From VSJD01 sp041653875 (GTDB lineage Bacteria; Verrucomicrobiota; Kiritimatiellia; JAAZAB01), in the NCBI GenBank assembly GCA_041653875.1, contig JBAZEM010000006.1, forward strand, positions 54,589 to 118,588: 64,000 bases of DNA. The letters run 5' to 3'. The translations under genes and the position numbers were made by a program. The notes beneath the pieces are model-generated. The model did not search any database and was not told the origin of the DNA. It saw nothing but the letters and a program-made list of their open reading frames with translations. Within the stretch, counting starts at the first letter, position 1. Each line of letters opens with the position of its first letter. Positions 50,379-59,781 of this stretch are shown in pieces.

Positions 50379-50926
50379 AAATGGATCAAAAATATGATTA
50401 TGTTGCCGTCAAAGGCGATAACATTTTCACAGGTAGGGCGAACCCTCCGGGTGAGCCGTTCTTCATCAAACGGCTCGGCAGGGACGCCTCGCCCTACCAT
50501 TTCGGCAATCCTATAAGAAAGCCATACCGAGCAAACCAGATAAGAATATCTTTTAAAAAAGGTTCCGAACTATATCCATTTTCAAACCGGCCATTTCAGG
50601 TAGAATTAGAACGGCGTTTGCACCAAATGCTGGACATTTACCTGGCCAGGCTCAGGACGCTCAAGCGCCGGCCGACGGAGACTGCCGGCGTCAATACGGT
50701 GAACCCCGCAGACGTGAAAATATTCATCGTTGAGGGCCGGGAGGACACGCGCGCCAAAGTGCGGGAATTCGACAACCAATATCAACTGAAAACATACGAC
50801 GGCTCTATCCCGGTCATATATGTTTTTAATTCGGGACGATGGGTTAAAACCTACACCTACAGCCGCGATCCCGGCCCGAATGGCCTGGAGTTGAAGGCGC
50901 TGGTGGAAAGCTTGCTGGCAAAATGA
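50375..50926 (+). CDS. Unknown protein with a repeat element inserted in frame
   Basis: A 183-residue frame. Residues about 19-41 (TGRANPPGEPFFIK...SPYH) are encoded by a 67-bp palindromic repeat. The rest (PYRANQIRISFKKGSELYPFSNRPFQVELERRLHQML...YVFNSGRWVKTYTYSRD) is soluble-looking and unfamiliar. It overlaps both neighbours by 4 bp. It may be a C-terminal fragment of the preceding Sel1 protein. No clear homologue comes to mind. Confidence 0.45.
   Translation: MKMDQKYDYVAVKGDNIFTGRANPPGEPFFIKRLGRDASPYHFGNPIRKPYRANQIRISFKKGSELYPFSNRPFQVELERRLHQMLDIYLARLRTLKRRPTETAGVNTVNPADVKIFIVEGREDTRAKVREFDNQYQLKTYDGSIPVIYVFNSGRWVKTYTYSRDPGPNGLELKALVESLLAK
50432..50498. repeat. 67-bp palindromic element inserted in a coding sequence
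   Basis: Ends GGTAGGGCGA and TCGCCCTACC are perfect inverted repeats. An inner hairpin GAGCCGTT/AACGGCTC encloses TCATCA. Related ends appear at 36061-36175 and 55395-55543. Confidence 0.9.
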
Positions 50927-51111
50927 AGCAATGGCTTGTTTATATTGGCATCTTGCTGGTGACAGCGGCGGTCACATATGCCGGTGACGATTCGGCTATC
51001 CGGATTGCCGTACTGGCCGAGGATGTGTCGCCGGAAAGTCGCGCCTTGACCGACCTGCTAACGGCCGACCTCTTCCAAGTCAAATACGTTTTGAAAACAT
51101 TCGGAGATTAA
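50923..51111 (+). pseudogene. Truncated CsgG-like gene (remnant)
   Basis: 62 residues: signal peptide (WLVYIGILLVTAAVTYAGDD) and the first CsgG strand-helix (IRIAVLAEDVSPESRALTDLLTADLF), then an unrelated ten residues and a stop. Compare VAVLNFANTHAGAEKDQQRWLSKGLADLLIGDL in the protein at 55687. It appears to be the 5' end of a lost CsgG-type gene. Confidence 0.55.
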
Positions 51112-51115
51112 ATTC

Positions 51116-54100
51116 GTGAAGTTACAAAATCCATCTCTTTTTGGACTGCTTTCGATCCTTTTGGGACTGGGCATGGCCGCAGGGTGTTTCCCTCCAAGGA
51201 ACGCAAATTCCAAGACCACCGAACAACCGGACGTGCCGCGCCCCTTGGTGATTGTCGAGCGCGGCGAGATGGATCCTTCCGGAAGTGAAGGGATTTTGCT
51301 CCGTGAATTGGGACGCCAGGCGGTGATGATCGCCGCCCGCGAGGGGTTGGGCGCCCGCACGTGGGACATGACGCTCATGGATACGGCGCCAAGTCCGGCG
51401 GCCACCAACGCGTTAACGGTTCGGCTGTGGATGTCGGCCACAACCAACGGTTTCAAAATCGGCCTAAAGTCGGTCGGCGCCAATGGCGCGACCGCTCAGT
51501 TGCTGGAGCGAACGATCGAGACTCCGGCGCGGCAGTTCCTGGACTATGAAACGCTCATTGCCAACCTTGAAGCCATGTCGCGCTCCACGTTTGTCGATGC
51601 ATTGAAATCGGCGGGCATTGCGCCGGTCGTGATCCCACAGTCAACAGGTCATGTGCGGACGGCATCATCCGGAAATGACGCTTTATGGGGCAGTATGGAC
51701 GTCTTTACTCACTGGGCGGCTCTGCGTGCGCTTCATAATGAGATTCGCATTCAGGGGGAATCGTCCGCCAATCTGGCGGAACTGGCGCGGGGTTACGCCA
51801 ATATGGCGCAGATGACCCGTTTTTGCTGGAACTCGATGGATAAGGCGTGCATGGCGCGAGCCTTGCTCTATGCCCAGCGCCTGATGGCTACCCGGCCGGA
51901 AATGTCCATGGCCAGGGCTTATCGCGCTTATGTTCGGGCATTGTGTGAAAGGCATGGGCCGGCCTTGGAAGATATCGACGCTGTGCGCAAAGCCTGTGGC
52001 GGCCGGACGAATGACCTTCCGGCATGGTTGGACATCCTGGCGTCCTATTGCCGATATCGAACGGCAGTCCTCAATGACCGGGCCGAGAAGGAGCCGAATA
52101 ATCAACTCTTGTCGTTACTCCGGGTCATGGCTGTTCGCAACGCGAGGAGCGAGACAGTCCGGTTAAACATAATCCAGGATGCCCTGAAGAAGGCGCCGTT
52201 GTGTTCTGTCCTGTATGACGACTGGTGCGCCGTGCCGGGGGTATCGGTGGGGCACCAGGCGACAACCATGTCGCCCGTCGCATTTGCTTCGACCCTGTGC
52301 CAAATAATTAGCAGAATGAAAATCCTGCCGAATGAGATACGCGAGCTGGCGCTGCAGGGCGAAAAACAGCGACATGATCGGCGAGGCTCTGCGGGGTCGG
52401 ACGTGGACGCTAAACTGCCTGGTTTTCAGGACGCGGCGATCCGAACCAACCTGGTCCATAACTTGTATGCCATCGGCGAGAAAGACTCGCGGGAACCCTC
52501 CGTAGCCATGTTAGGAGCGCTGATCGAGAGTGCCTCGTTCGTTCAAATCCAACGCCGTTTTTATTTTATGGCTGATGTGTGGGGTCTTCCTTCGGAAGAA
52601 ATAAAGACGCTTATGCCCGCCGTCAAGCCTTACATTGCCTCCCATCCCTATCGGGCGTTCATCGAAAGCTATGCGTTAAATCCGCAACGCGACAAGTCGG
52701 TCTATACCCAATCGATGGCTGGGTTGGTCGTGATGGATATGAAGCCCGCCATGGCGCCCATCGTCAAAGTCCGCCCCCCTCTCGACATCAACGCTCAGTC
52801 CGATCAAATCGCCGGCGACCTGGAATCCCGGATTTTAAAACAAGCGTCCCGGAAGGAACCGGACAATGCCAGGGAGTTGCAGCGGGATGTCGCCGAACTG
52901 GAATTGATCAGTCCGTTTTCTCCGGTGGCCGTGACCGCCCGCATCAAGATCGATTGGGACCAGTCGGCGAATCGCGTGGCGGCGTGGGAAGCGTGCGCTT
53001 CGGAACAGCCGGATATTGCCCGCGCCCTGGCTTTGAAGTACCGCGAACTTGAGCGCTATCGAGAGGCGGAACGTTTTTTGCATTTCTGGGCAGATCAGAC
53101 GCGGGACTACTCAGCCTATTATGCGTTGGCGAATAACTTTTCGCGGCAAGGACAGACTAACGAGTGGTTGGCCACGATGGAAGACGCTCTGAAAAATGTC
53201 CGGGATACCGGTCTCGATCATGCCGATATTCGGATAAAAATCGCCCTTTATTATATGCGGCTCGGGCAATGGTTAAAAGCCGTTCCTTATGCCGAAACAG
53301 CCGCCAAAACATGGGCCGCTCGGGCCATGACCTGCGCCGCGCAATGTTATGAAGGCGCGGGCCAATGGGCGCAGGCCGAGCAGTGGGTCCGCCGAAATGC
53401 GGAGCGCTATGACGGGGAGCGCCTGAAATGGTATTGCTGGTGCCGGCGCACGGGGCAGGGGAACGCGTCCGCCGCGCTGGCCTTTGCGAACAAGTATGCG
53501 GCAACATTCGAGGCCAGCGAACAGACCAAGGATCGATATTGGGCGGCGGCTTTCTATCAATTAAGCGGCGACACAAACAAAGCGCTTGAAATATGGTCGA
53601 AAGCTTACACGCAACATCGCCATCCTTATCCCGGTCTCCACGCCGTATTGTTGCTGTCCCAACTGAATCGGTCCCATGAACGGGATGCTTTGCTTAAAAA
53701 AATAGTGAAGCGCGCCGATTCGCGCACAAGTCAGCGAAGCGATTTGCCCGCCCTGAATGCAATGGCCGTGTTGTTCCAGCAATATTTGGGCGGGGCCGAC
53801 CGTCTGGATTTCGATGAAAAGGCGGCGGATATCGTCGCTTATAGCGACGATGCCGATGAGCGCGAATATTTGTGCTATTTTGCCGGATATTTCTACGAAT
53901 TAATGGGCGAGCCGGAATTGTCGGTTGCATACTACGAACGCGCCGACGATCTTTTTTTGCCGTATATGCAGCCGGTCTATCTGGCCGGCGCCGCCCGGCA
54001 ACGACTTAAGGCCGGCGGCAAAATGGCGGGACGGCCGGGCGCGAACCTAAATCGCCCAGGCAAATACGACAGCGCCATAGAGTTTGCCCGGAAGAAGATA

Positions 54101-54631
54101 TCCATGATGGAATCCGAGTTCGGCACGAACCATCTCGATGTGGGGGATGCGGTGTATGAACTGGGCAATCTCTATTACAAGCAAGGCCAATACGCGGCGG
54201 CCGGGCCGCTCTACCAACGTGCGCTGACGATCTGGGAGAAGGCGCTCGGCGCCGGCAATCGCGATTTGGCCGTTCCATTAAGGGCTTTGGGATTGGTCTA
54301 TTATAAACAAGGCCGGTATGCTGTGGCTGAACCGTTCTTCCAACGTGCCTTGGCGATCCGGGAGAAAGCCTTGGATCCCAACCACGTCGATGCGGCCGAG
54401 TCGTTGCGTGACCTTGCCCGTCTATATTACAGGCAAAAGCGATACGCGGCGGCCGAGCCGCTCTACCGCCGCGCCTTGGCGATTTTGGAAAAAGCCCGCG
54501 GCCCTGACCATCCCGATGTGGCAAGGGTTATGGAAGACATGGCGCATCTCTATGGCAAGACCGGCGACAAAACGAAGGAACTCGAGTACAAAGAACGTGC
54601 CGCCAAAATCCGTGAAAAATCGCGTAAATGA
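51116..54631 (+). CDS. Large TPR lipoprotein
   Basis: A 1,171-residue protein with a lipoprotein signal (LGLGMAAGC, lipidated Cys near residue 24). A long N-terminal region of unfamiliar domains contains helical repeats (about 200-620). The C-terminal third has clear TPRs of kinesin-light-chain type: VYELGNLYYKQGQYAAAGPLYQRALTIWEKALG, YYKQGRYAVAEPFFQRALAIREKALDP, RYAAAEPLYRRALAILEKARGPDHPDVARVMEDMAHLY. It starts at GTG with GGAG upstream. It probably acts as an envelope scaffold for the proteins encoded around it. Confidence 0.75.
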   Translation: MKLQNPSLFGLLSILLGLGMAAGCFPPRNANSKTTEQPDVPRPLVIVERGEMDPSGSEGILLRELGRQAVMIAAREGLGARTWDMTLMDTAPSPAATNALTVRLWMSATTNGFKIGLKSVGANGATAQLLERTIETPARQFLDYETLIANLEAMSRSTFVDALKSAGIAPVVIPQSTGHVRTASSGNDALWGSMDVFTHWAALRALHNEIRIQGESSANLAELARGYANMAQMTRFCWNSMDKACMARALLYAQRLMATRPEMSMARAYRAYVRALCERHGPALEDIDAVRKACGGRTNDLPAWLDILASYCRYRTAVLNDRAEKEPNNQLLSLLRVMAVRNARSETVRLNIIQDALKKAPLCSVLYDDWCAVPGVSVGHQATTMSPVAFASTLCQIISRMKILPNEIRELALQGEKQRHDRRGSAGSDVDAKLPGFQDAAIRTNLVHNLYAIGEKDSREPSVAMLGALIESASFVQIQRRFYFMADVWGLPSEEIKTLMPAVKPYIASHPYRAFIESYALNPQRDKSVYTQSMAGLVVMDMKPAMAPIVKVRPPLDINAQSDQIAGDLESRILKQASRKEPDNARELQRDVAELELISPFSPVAVTARIKIDWDQSANRVAAWEACASEQPDIARALALKYRELERYREAERFLHFWADQTRDYSAYYALANNFSRQGQTNEWLATMEDALKNVRDTGLDHADIRIKIALYYMRLGQWLKAVPYAETAAKTWAARAMTCAAQCYEGAGQWAQAEQWVRRNAERYDGERLKWYCWCRRTGQGNASAALAFANKYAATFEASEQTKDRYWAAAFYQLSGDTNKALEIWSKAYTQHRHPYPGLHAVLLLSQLNRSHERDALLKKIVKRADSRTSQRSDLPALNAMAVLFQQYLGGADRLDFDEKAADIVAYSDDADEREYLCYFAGYFYELMGEPELSVAYYERADDLFLPYMQPVYLAGAARQRLKAGGKMAGRPGANLNRPGKYDSAIEFARKKISMMESEFGTNHLDVGDAVYELGNLYYKQGQYAAAGPLYQRALTIWEKALGAGNRDLAVPLRALGLVYYKQGRYAVAEPFFQRALAIREKALDPNHVDAAESLRDLARLYYRQKRYAAAEPLYRRALAILEKARGPDHPDVARVMEDMAHLYGKTGDKTKELEYKERAAKIREKSRK

Positions 54632-54639
54632 TACGCCTT

Positions 54640-55350
54640 ATCTTTAAGGCGGGCTAAGCGCCCGCAACCCAAGGGAGGGCGGGCATGTTGCCCGCTACGG
54701 ACAGCGACACGCTGTCCCTCCCAAAAACATACACGCAAAAACGTGTATCTTTACGGAAAAGGTGCTAAGGGAACAACTCGGGTAGTCAGGAGTCGGAATA
54801 ACTTGATCTACAGGAATTTTCCGCCATTGGCGTATCCCTGGCCGAGCTCGGGCAGGACGCCTCCGGCGGACAAAGTTGTAGCCGCGAGACGACCCGCCTG
54901 CAACGCTTCGCGTAGCGATGCGGGCAGGTAGGCTCGCGCAATTAGCCGAAAACGCCAGGCTTCGCCGGAGCGCTTCGCCCAGGCGAGTCGGCCTAAACGT
55001 CCGACGGCCTGCCCGCAATGCTACGCATAGCGTTGCAGGCGGGCTACAGTTACAGTAACAGTCGCGGCCTTCGGCCGCCTACCTTGATGTTAAGGAAATT
55101 CAACCCAGGTAGAGCCGGTTTTTCCTCCATAGGCGGATCCGCCTCCGGCGGAACACCGGCTATAATAGCCGACATAAAGTCGGCTCTACATGGAACAGTT
55201 GCGGCCTTTGGCCGCCTAACTCGATGCATAGGAAATCCAAACCCGCCGGGTCAGGGGACCCGGCCTACAATACTGTAGGCCCGGTGCCCTCACCGGGCGT
55301 TATGAAAAGCCGCCCCGCTGCGGGGCCTAACTCGATCTAATAGGAAATTG
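54640..55350. repeat. Largest composite palindromic repeat island
   Basis: The first 60 bp repeat the element at 28931-28990. Then come GGCGTATCCCTGGCC-type palindromes, GCAACGCTTCGCGTAGCGATGC and CGCATAGCGTTGCAGGC hairpins, GGTAGAGCCGG, TCGGCTCTACATGG, GGCCTTTGGCCGC and, at 55231-55331, the block found at 7139-7241. Linkers CCTAACTTGATGTATAGG-like occur four times. No gene is supported. Confidence 0.85.
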
Positions 55351-55686
55351 TATTTTTTGAGAATTTGCGTCTGGACTAAGAAAAATGATTTATTGGTAGG
55401 GCTCGGTTGCCTGCCCGCCATAGCCCCGGGCGACGGCGGGTCCCTGCCGAGCCGTTTGTGGAAGAACGGCCCACCCGGCCGTCGTCGCGCCGAAGTGACG
55501 CTATGCCGGGCCGCGAAGGCGGAAGGGTGGTCCCTACCTTGCGGAAGTCCGCGGAGCGCGGTTTTACGCGCTCTGCGATAAGTGCACCATTTTGATGAGT
55601 GAAAGCTCTGTAAATACGGGGCGCGGCGATATGGTATATGAAATTATTCATTTACGAGCCCTAAGCATAAATATGTCCGGACAATT
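55351..55686. repeat. GGTAGGG element and spacer before the 965-residue gene
   Basis: GGTAGGGCTCGGTTGCCTGC (55395) and GGTGGTCCCTACC (55534) are inverted ends of one block. Inside are GCCGAGCCG, GGGCGACGGCGGG and CCGGCCGTCGTCGCGCC hairpins. The last 100 bp hold no repeat, and no gene was found. Confidence 0.6.
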
Positions 55687-58584
55687 ATGATCTCTTTAGT
55701 ACACCGCCGTCGATCATTTCTGCCTCGGCCTTGGCGCTGGGCCGTTCCGGCGTTTTTCTTGCCGCTGGCCCTGATGCTGACCTGCATTCCGGCCGGCGGG
55801 GTTGAAACAACGGTGGCCGTCCTTAATTTCGCCAATACGCATGCCGGCGCTGAAAAAGACCAACAGCGCTGGTTATCCAAAGGGCTGGCCGACCTGTTAA
55901 TCGGCGACCTCTCGCTTTCCAAGCAACTCCGCGTCGTCACGCGGGAGGACATGCAGGTGCTTATGCAGGAAGCCGAACTCATCGACAAAGCGATCGGGCC
56001 GAACGGCATACCGGACGATTCCGCCGCAAAGCTGAAACAATACTTGAAGGTGGATCAACTGATTTTCGGATCTTATACCGTGGACGGCAAAAAGGCGGTA
56101 CTGCGCGCCCAGGTGATCGAACAGAAAAGCGGCAAGGTGCTCGCCGAATTTTCACAGGAAGGTGAACTTCAGAACGTGTTGGAGTTGGAAAAGGCGCTCG
56201 CCAACAAGATGCTGTCCTATTTCGAAATCGGCGAGCCGCAATCGACCCCGCGCGTCCTGCCGCGCTGGACCGATTCCGTATCCGCCGCCCAGCACCTCTA
56301 TGAAGGCATCGATCGCTTCGATCATGGTGAATTTACCCTTGCCTGGCAAGCCTTCCTTCTGGCCTTGCGCGCCGATCCCAATTATGCCGATGCGCGCTAT
56401 TGGCTGGCCCGCATGTTCTACTATCGACAGGAATATGACCATGCCGCGATCGAATACAAAACATTCGTCCATAATTTTCCGAAACATGGACGGGTCGGCG
56501 ATGCGATCATGGAGTTCGTGCACAGCCATGAATGCTCTTCGGACGATCCCGATAAATTGCGCGAACTTTACCGAAGCCTGCAGGCCATCGACTGGCAGGA
56601 TGTCCGCGTCCACAACCAGATAAGTTACGTTTCGACGTCTCCGCTGGCCGACTGGGTGCTCAAGCGCGAACAGCAGGTCCTGTTATTCCAGGGGCAATAC
56701 ACCGAGGCCTTCGACCTCCTGAACCGGGAGATGGATGCGGCGGAGAAAAAACAGGCCAGTCGCATCGACTGGCGTAAAAAAGACGCCCGCCGCTTGGACC
56801 CCGGCGACTGGCGAACGGAATCCATCCGCTTGATGGCGGGATTGGCCGAACTTGACGCCGATCTTCGCGATATCCGCCTTGCCAGCGACTATCTGCCCTA
56901 TGTGGACCTCGAACTGCCGGCGGATAAGCCGTCGCTGAGCGAAGACCTGCGCGGAGCGGGGCTCAAGGGCGCGATCTACGAATGGGGAACCAATTATCGC
57001 ATTCTCGCCCCAACGGGATATTGCATCCGCGCAGTCACGGCCAGAATTAAACGGACAAACGATCCTGACAAGTCCACCTGTTGTCGTCTTCAGATCCGCC
57101 GGTACCGCTACGTGGACATCAACACCTGTTGGACGGAGGACACGAATCCCGCTAAAACCAACTACGTTTTCAAGATCGACATGCCGCCCGGCTGTACCTG
57201 GTTCTACATGCGCCCGGAGTATGACGGCCTTTCAGGAGCGTTCACTTCGGCGAACAAACCGAAGGTCATCGCCAGCTTCGACGGCTGGGCCATCGATGCC
57301 GAATTGATCCCGTTGGCGGCGAATATCGGCCGCCTTGACGTGCGGGTCCGAAATTCGATCAATCACCGCTCGCTTGTGGATGGCGCGTATGTGCGTTCTT
57401 TCAATGGCGTGATTGCAAACCTGAATCCCGGCCCGCACACGCTCCGCATCGAGAACATGTTCGGGAACGTCGATGGGGTTGAACCGCTGGTCACCAACGT
57501 GAATGTGCAAGCAGGCACAACGCTACGGCTGGATCTGGCTATGAAATTGAGCGAAAAAGCACGGGCCGCCGGGTGGCAGAATCCGGCCTGCATCGCGAAC
57601 GATTACCCATTGTTCAAGCTCAGACCGCAACGGCCTTCGAATTGGCGGAACGGTCGGCCTTCGATCTGCATTGACCGCAGGAGCGGACGGAAGATAGCCG
57701 TCTGGTCCCATCTCGATGACATGTGGATGGCCACCAGCGAGGATGGCGAAAAGTGGTCCGGGCCGGTCAATCTGTCTCCGCCCGTTAACTCGGCCCATGT
57801 TGAACTCCAACCGCGCCTGATCCAGGACGAGCAAGGCCGTTATTGTCTGCTTTTTCTCTCCGACCGCGGGATCCAACGCAGTTTGGCCGGCTATGTCGGC
57901 TGGTCAAAGGATCTGCGCCAATGGTCGCGTCCCGTCATGATCTCCGCCGAAACTATGAACGATCAGGATTTCATGCAGACTGCGGATGGCAAATATGTGT
58001 TCATCGGCGTCAGGGGCGATCGCTCCAGGCCGCTGGCCGATTCGATCGGCATCCGATTGAGCCGGGATTTGATCGACTGGTCGGAGGCGGTCGAGTTGCC
58101 GGGCCTCGGCTCTCCCGAAGCTTTGTGTTTGCGGCAGGATCGCAAGGGCGTTTTCCATCTGGTGGCGGTCAAAAACGAAATTATGCACCTGACTTCCAGC
58201 AACCTTCGCGATTGGACTCTGCAACACGTGATCCCGCGCCCCCCGGCCCGTTATGGCGGCGCCGTCGGTATGACCGCGACGGATGACGGCATCATCGTGG
58301 CGGTAGGCAGCAAGGATGAACAGTATGGAGCCGCGGAGGTTGTTTATTTGGTTTGGTTGCCGCTCCTCGACGACGATACGCACTGGCGCGTCCTCACTCC
58401 CCCGCGCGGTGTTGTGGATGGAATGTGCGACATAATTTTCGATCCAAAAAGCGACCAGATCATACTCGCCTGGCAGGTGACCAATATGGGACTTAACACG
58501 GTGTTGCCGGCCGGACCGGTCTTTGGCATGAAAGCCAATCCCGATGTCTGGCGTCCCTTAAGGAAAGAAGGCGGCCATGAATAA
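55687..58584 (+). CDS. CsgG/FlgO-like protein (3) fused to TPR and a sialidase-like propeller
   Basis: A 965-residue protein. Signal peptide (WAVPAFFLPLALMLTCIPAG), CsgG-like domain at about 38-190 (VAVLNFANTHAGAEKDQQRWLSKGLADLLIGDLSLSKQLRVVTREDMQVL), TPR at about 205-310, then a beta-rich domain (640 on). In the last third S-x-[DN]-[GL]-x-x-W recurs (TSEDGEKW, WSKDLRQW, LSRDLIDW, TSSNLRDW), like Asp-box/BNR blades. The combination suggests a secreted or outer-membrane sensor of carbohydrate. It overlaps the next gene by 8 bp. Confidence 0.75.
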   Translation: MISLVHRRRSFLPRPWRWAVPAFFLPLALMLTCIPAGGVETTVAVLNFANTHAGAEKDQQRWLSKGLADLLIGDLSLSKQLRVVTREDMQVLMQEAELIDKAIGPNGIPDDSAAKLKQYLKVDQLIFGSYTVDGKKAVLRAQVIEQKSGKVLAEFSQEGELQNVLELEKALANKMLSYFEIGEPQSTPRVLPRWTDSVSAAQHLYEGIDRFDHGEFTLAWQAFLLALRADPNYADARYWLARMFYYRQEYDHAAIEYKTFVHNFPKHGRVGDAIMEFVHSHECSSDDPDKLRELYRSLQAIDWQDVRVHNQISYVSTSPLADWVLKREQQVLLFQGQYTEAFDLLNREMDAAEKKQASRIDWRKKDARRLDPGDWRTESIRLMAGLAELDADLRDIRLASDYLPYVDLELPADKPSLSEDLRGAGLKGAIYEWGTNYRILAPTGYCIRAVTARIKRTNDPDKSTCCRLQIRRYRYVDINTCWTEDTNPAKTNYVFKIDMPPGCTWFYMRPEYDGLSGAFTSANKPKVIASFDGWAIDAELIPLAANIGRLDVRVRNSINHRSLVDGAYVRSFNGVIANLNPGPHTLRIENMFGNVDGVEPLVTNVNVQAGTTLRLDLAMKLSEKARAAGWQNPACIANDYPLFKLRPQRPSNWRNGRPSICIDRRSGRKIAVWSHLDDMWMATSEDGEKWSGPVNLSPPVNSAHVELQPRLIQDEQGRYCLLFLSDRGIQRSLAGYVGWSKDLRQWSRPVMISAETMNDQDFMQTADGKYVFIGVRGDRSRPLADSIGIRLSRDLIDWSEAVELPGLGSPEALCLRQDRKGVFHLVAVKNEIMHLTSSNLRDWTLQHVIPRPPARYGGAVGMTATDDGIIVAVGSKDEQYGAAEVVYLVWLPLLDDDTHWRVLTPPRGVVDGMCDIIFDPKSDQIILAWQVTNMGLNTVLPAGPVFGMKANPDVWRPLRKEGGHE

Positions 58585-59398
58585 GCCGGAATATCGATGG
58601 CGCGCACTATCGGCCTGTATGTTAATCGTTGCGTGGACTGCCTTGGCGGAAACATCAACCAATACGCCGGTATTGTGCGTGGGTTCTTTCAGCGCGGGAT
58701 GCACGAATGAGATCATGAATAGCGTTGCCGTAGGAGTGTCTGAATTGCTTCAGGTCTATCTCGCGCAAAATGAAGTCAAAGTGGTGGAACGCGCGCGTTT
58801 CCTCGATATTATGCAGGAACAGTCCTTGGGCTCGCAGGGATTCAGCGAGCCGGCAAGCGCCGTGCGGGTTGGAGCATTGCTTGGCGCAAACAAGGTCATT
58901 ACCGGCAGCGCCAACCTGGTGAATGGCGAATTGGTGATCATTGCCCACATCCTGGATGTCCAGACCGCGGAAATTCAGGCCAGCAAAAAGGTGATGGGCA
59001 AACCGGAGAATCTTTCGGACCTGGCGTTAAACCTGGCCGGCCAGCTTGCCCAGGCGCTGAACGTAAATTATGTCCCCGCCACCGCCGGCGATCTCGAAAA
59101 ATATCCAAACGGGTCCTTGTATTTCCTGAAAGGCCTCGGCTTCTTCAATGCCGGCAATTACGGCCAGGCCCTTGCGGATTTTATGCTGTGCGGCGACGTC
59201 GAACCCGATCATCCCGCGTGTCGTTACTGGACCGGCTGTTGTTATTTCCGGTTGGGGGAATATGAGCATGCCCTGGTCGAGTTCCGCCGATTTTTAAAGG
59301 AGAATCCGAAGTCCGATAAGGCGTCCGAAGCCCAGCAGATGAGCAAAGAATGCAAGGCCAAGGTGGGCCCGCCCAAACCGATTCTAATATCGCCCTGA
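58577..59398 (+). CDS. CsgG/FlgO-like protein (4) with TPR
   Basis: A 273-residue protein with a signal peptide (LSACMLIVAWTALAE). The CsgG-like domain follows (VLCVGSFSAGCTNEIMNSVAVGVSELLQVYLAQNEVKVVERARFLDIMQEQSLGSQGFSEPASAVRVGALLGANKVITGSANLV), then TPR-like helices (NYGQALADFMLCGDVEPDHPACRYWTGCCYFRLGEYEHALVEFRRFL). It is translationally coupled to the 965-residue protein and closes the CsgG cluster. Confidence 0.8.
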   Translation: MNKPEYRWRALSACMLIVAWTALAETSTNTPVLCVGSFSAGCTNEIMNSVAVGVSELLQVYLAQNEVKVVERARFLDIMQEQSLGSQGFSEPASAVRVGALLGANKVITGSANLVNGELVIIAHILDVQTAEIQASKKVMGKPENLSDLALNLAGQLAQALNVNYVPATAGDLEKYPNGSLYFLKGLGFFNAGNYGQALADFMLCGDVEPDHPACRYWTGCCYFRLGEYEHALVEFRRFLKENPKSDKASEAQQMSKECKAKVGPPKPILISP

Positions 59399-59526
59399 CA
59401 TGGGAACGGGAAGCCTTGGGATTATTGCTAAAAAATACGAGCTTTTTACTTGCGCCAACAGGTTGGAAAGGGCTATGGTGCTGATGGGAAATCCCACTAA
59501 GCTTTTTAAGAAAGGAGCAAGTGATT

Positions 59527-59775
59527 ATGACGACGTCCGTGCTGAACCAATACACCGCGCATTTGGATGCCAAGAAGCGTCTGACCATTCGGGGCGCTTT
59601 GGCGGAATTCTTCGCCGTCAAGGTGTTTGTCGATGGCCATGTCGTGCTGGAACCGCGCGTCCTGGTTGATCCGGGCGCTATCTCCAAGCGGAGCCTGCGC
59701 ATGATGGATCAATCGGCGGCCAACCTGAAGAAACGCCAAGCGTCCCCGGTGATCGACCTCAAAAAATATCGGTGA
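59527..59775 (+). CDS. Antitoxin-like DNA-binding protein
   Basis: An 82-residue protein. Residues 1-40 (YTAHLDAKKRLTIRGALAEFFAVKVFVDGHVVLEPRVLV) look like a beta-strand DNA-binding fold, as in AbrB/MazE antitoxins. The C-terminus is basic and disordered (RSLRMMDQSAANLKKRQASP). AGGAG lies nine bases before the ATG. It is followed six bases later by a candidate toxin gene, the normal antitoxin-first order. Confidence 0.65.
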   Translation: MTTSVLNQYTAHLDAKKRLTIRGALAEFFAVKVFVDGHVVLEPRVLVDPGAISKRSLRMMDQSAANLKKRQASPVIDLKKYR

Positions 59776-59781
59776 GGCATA

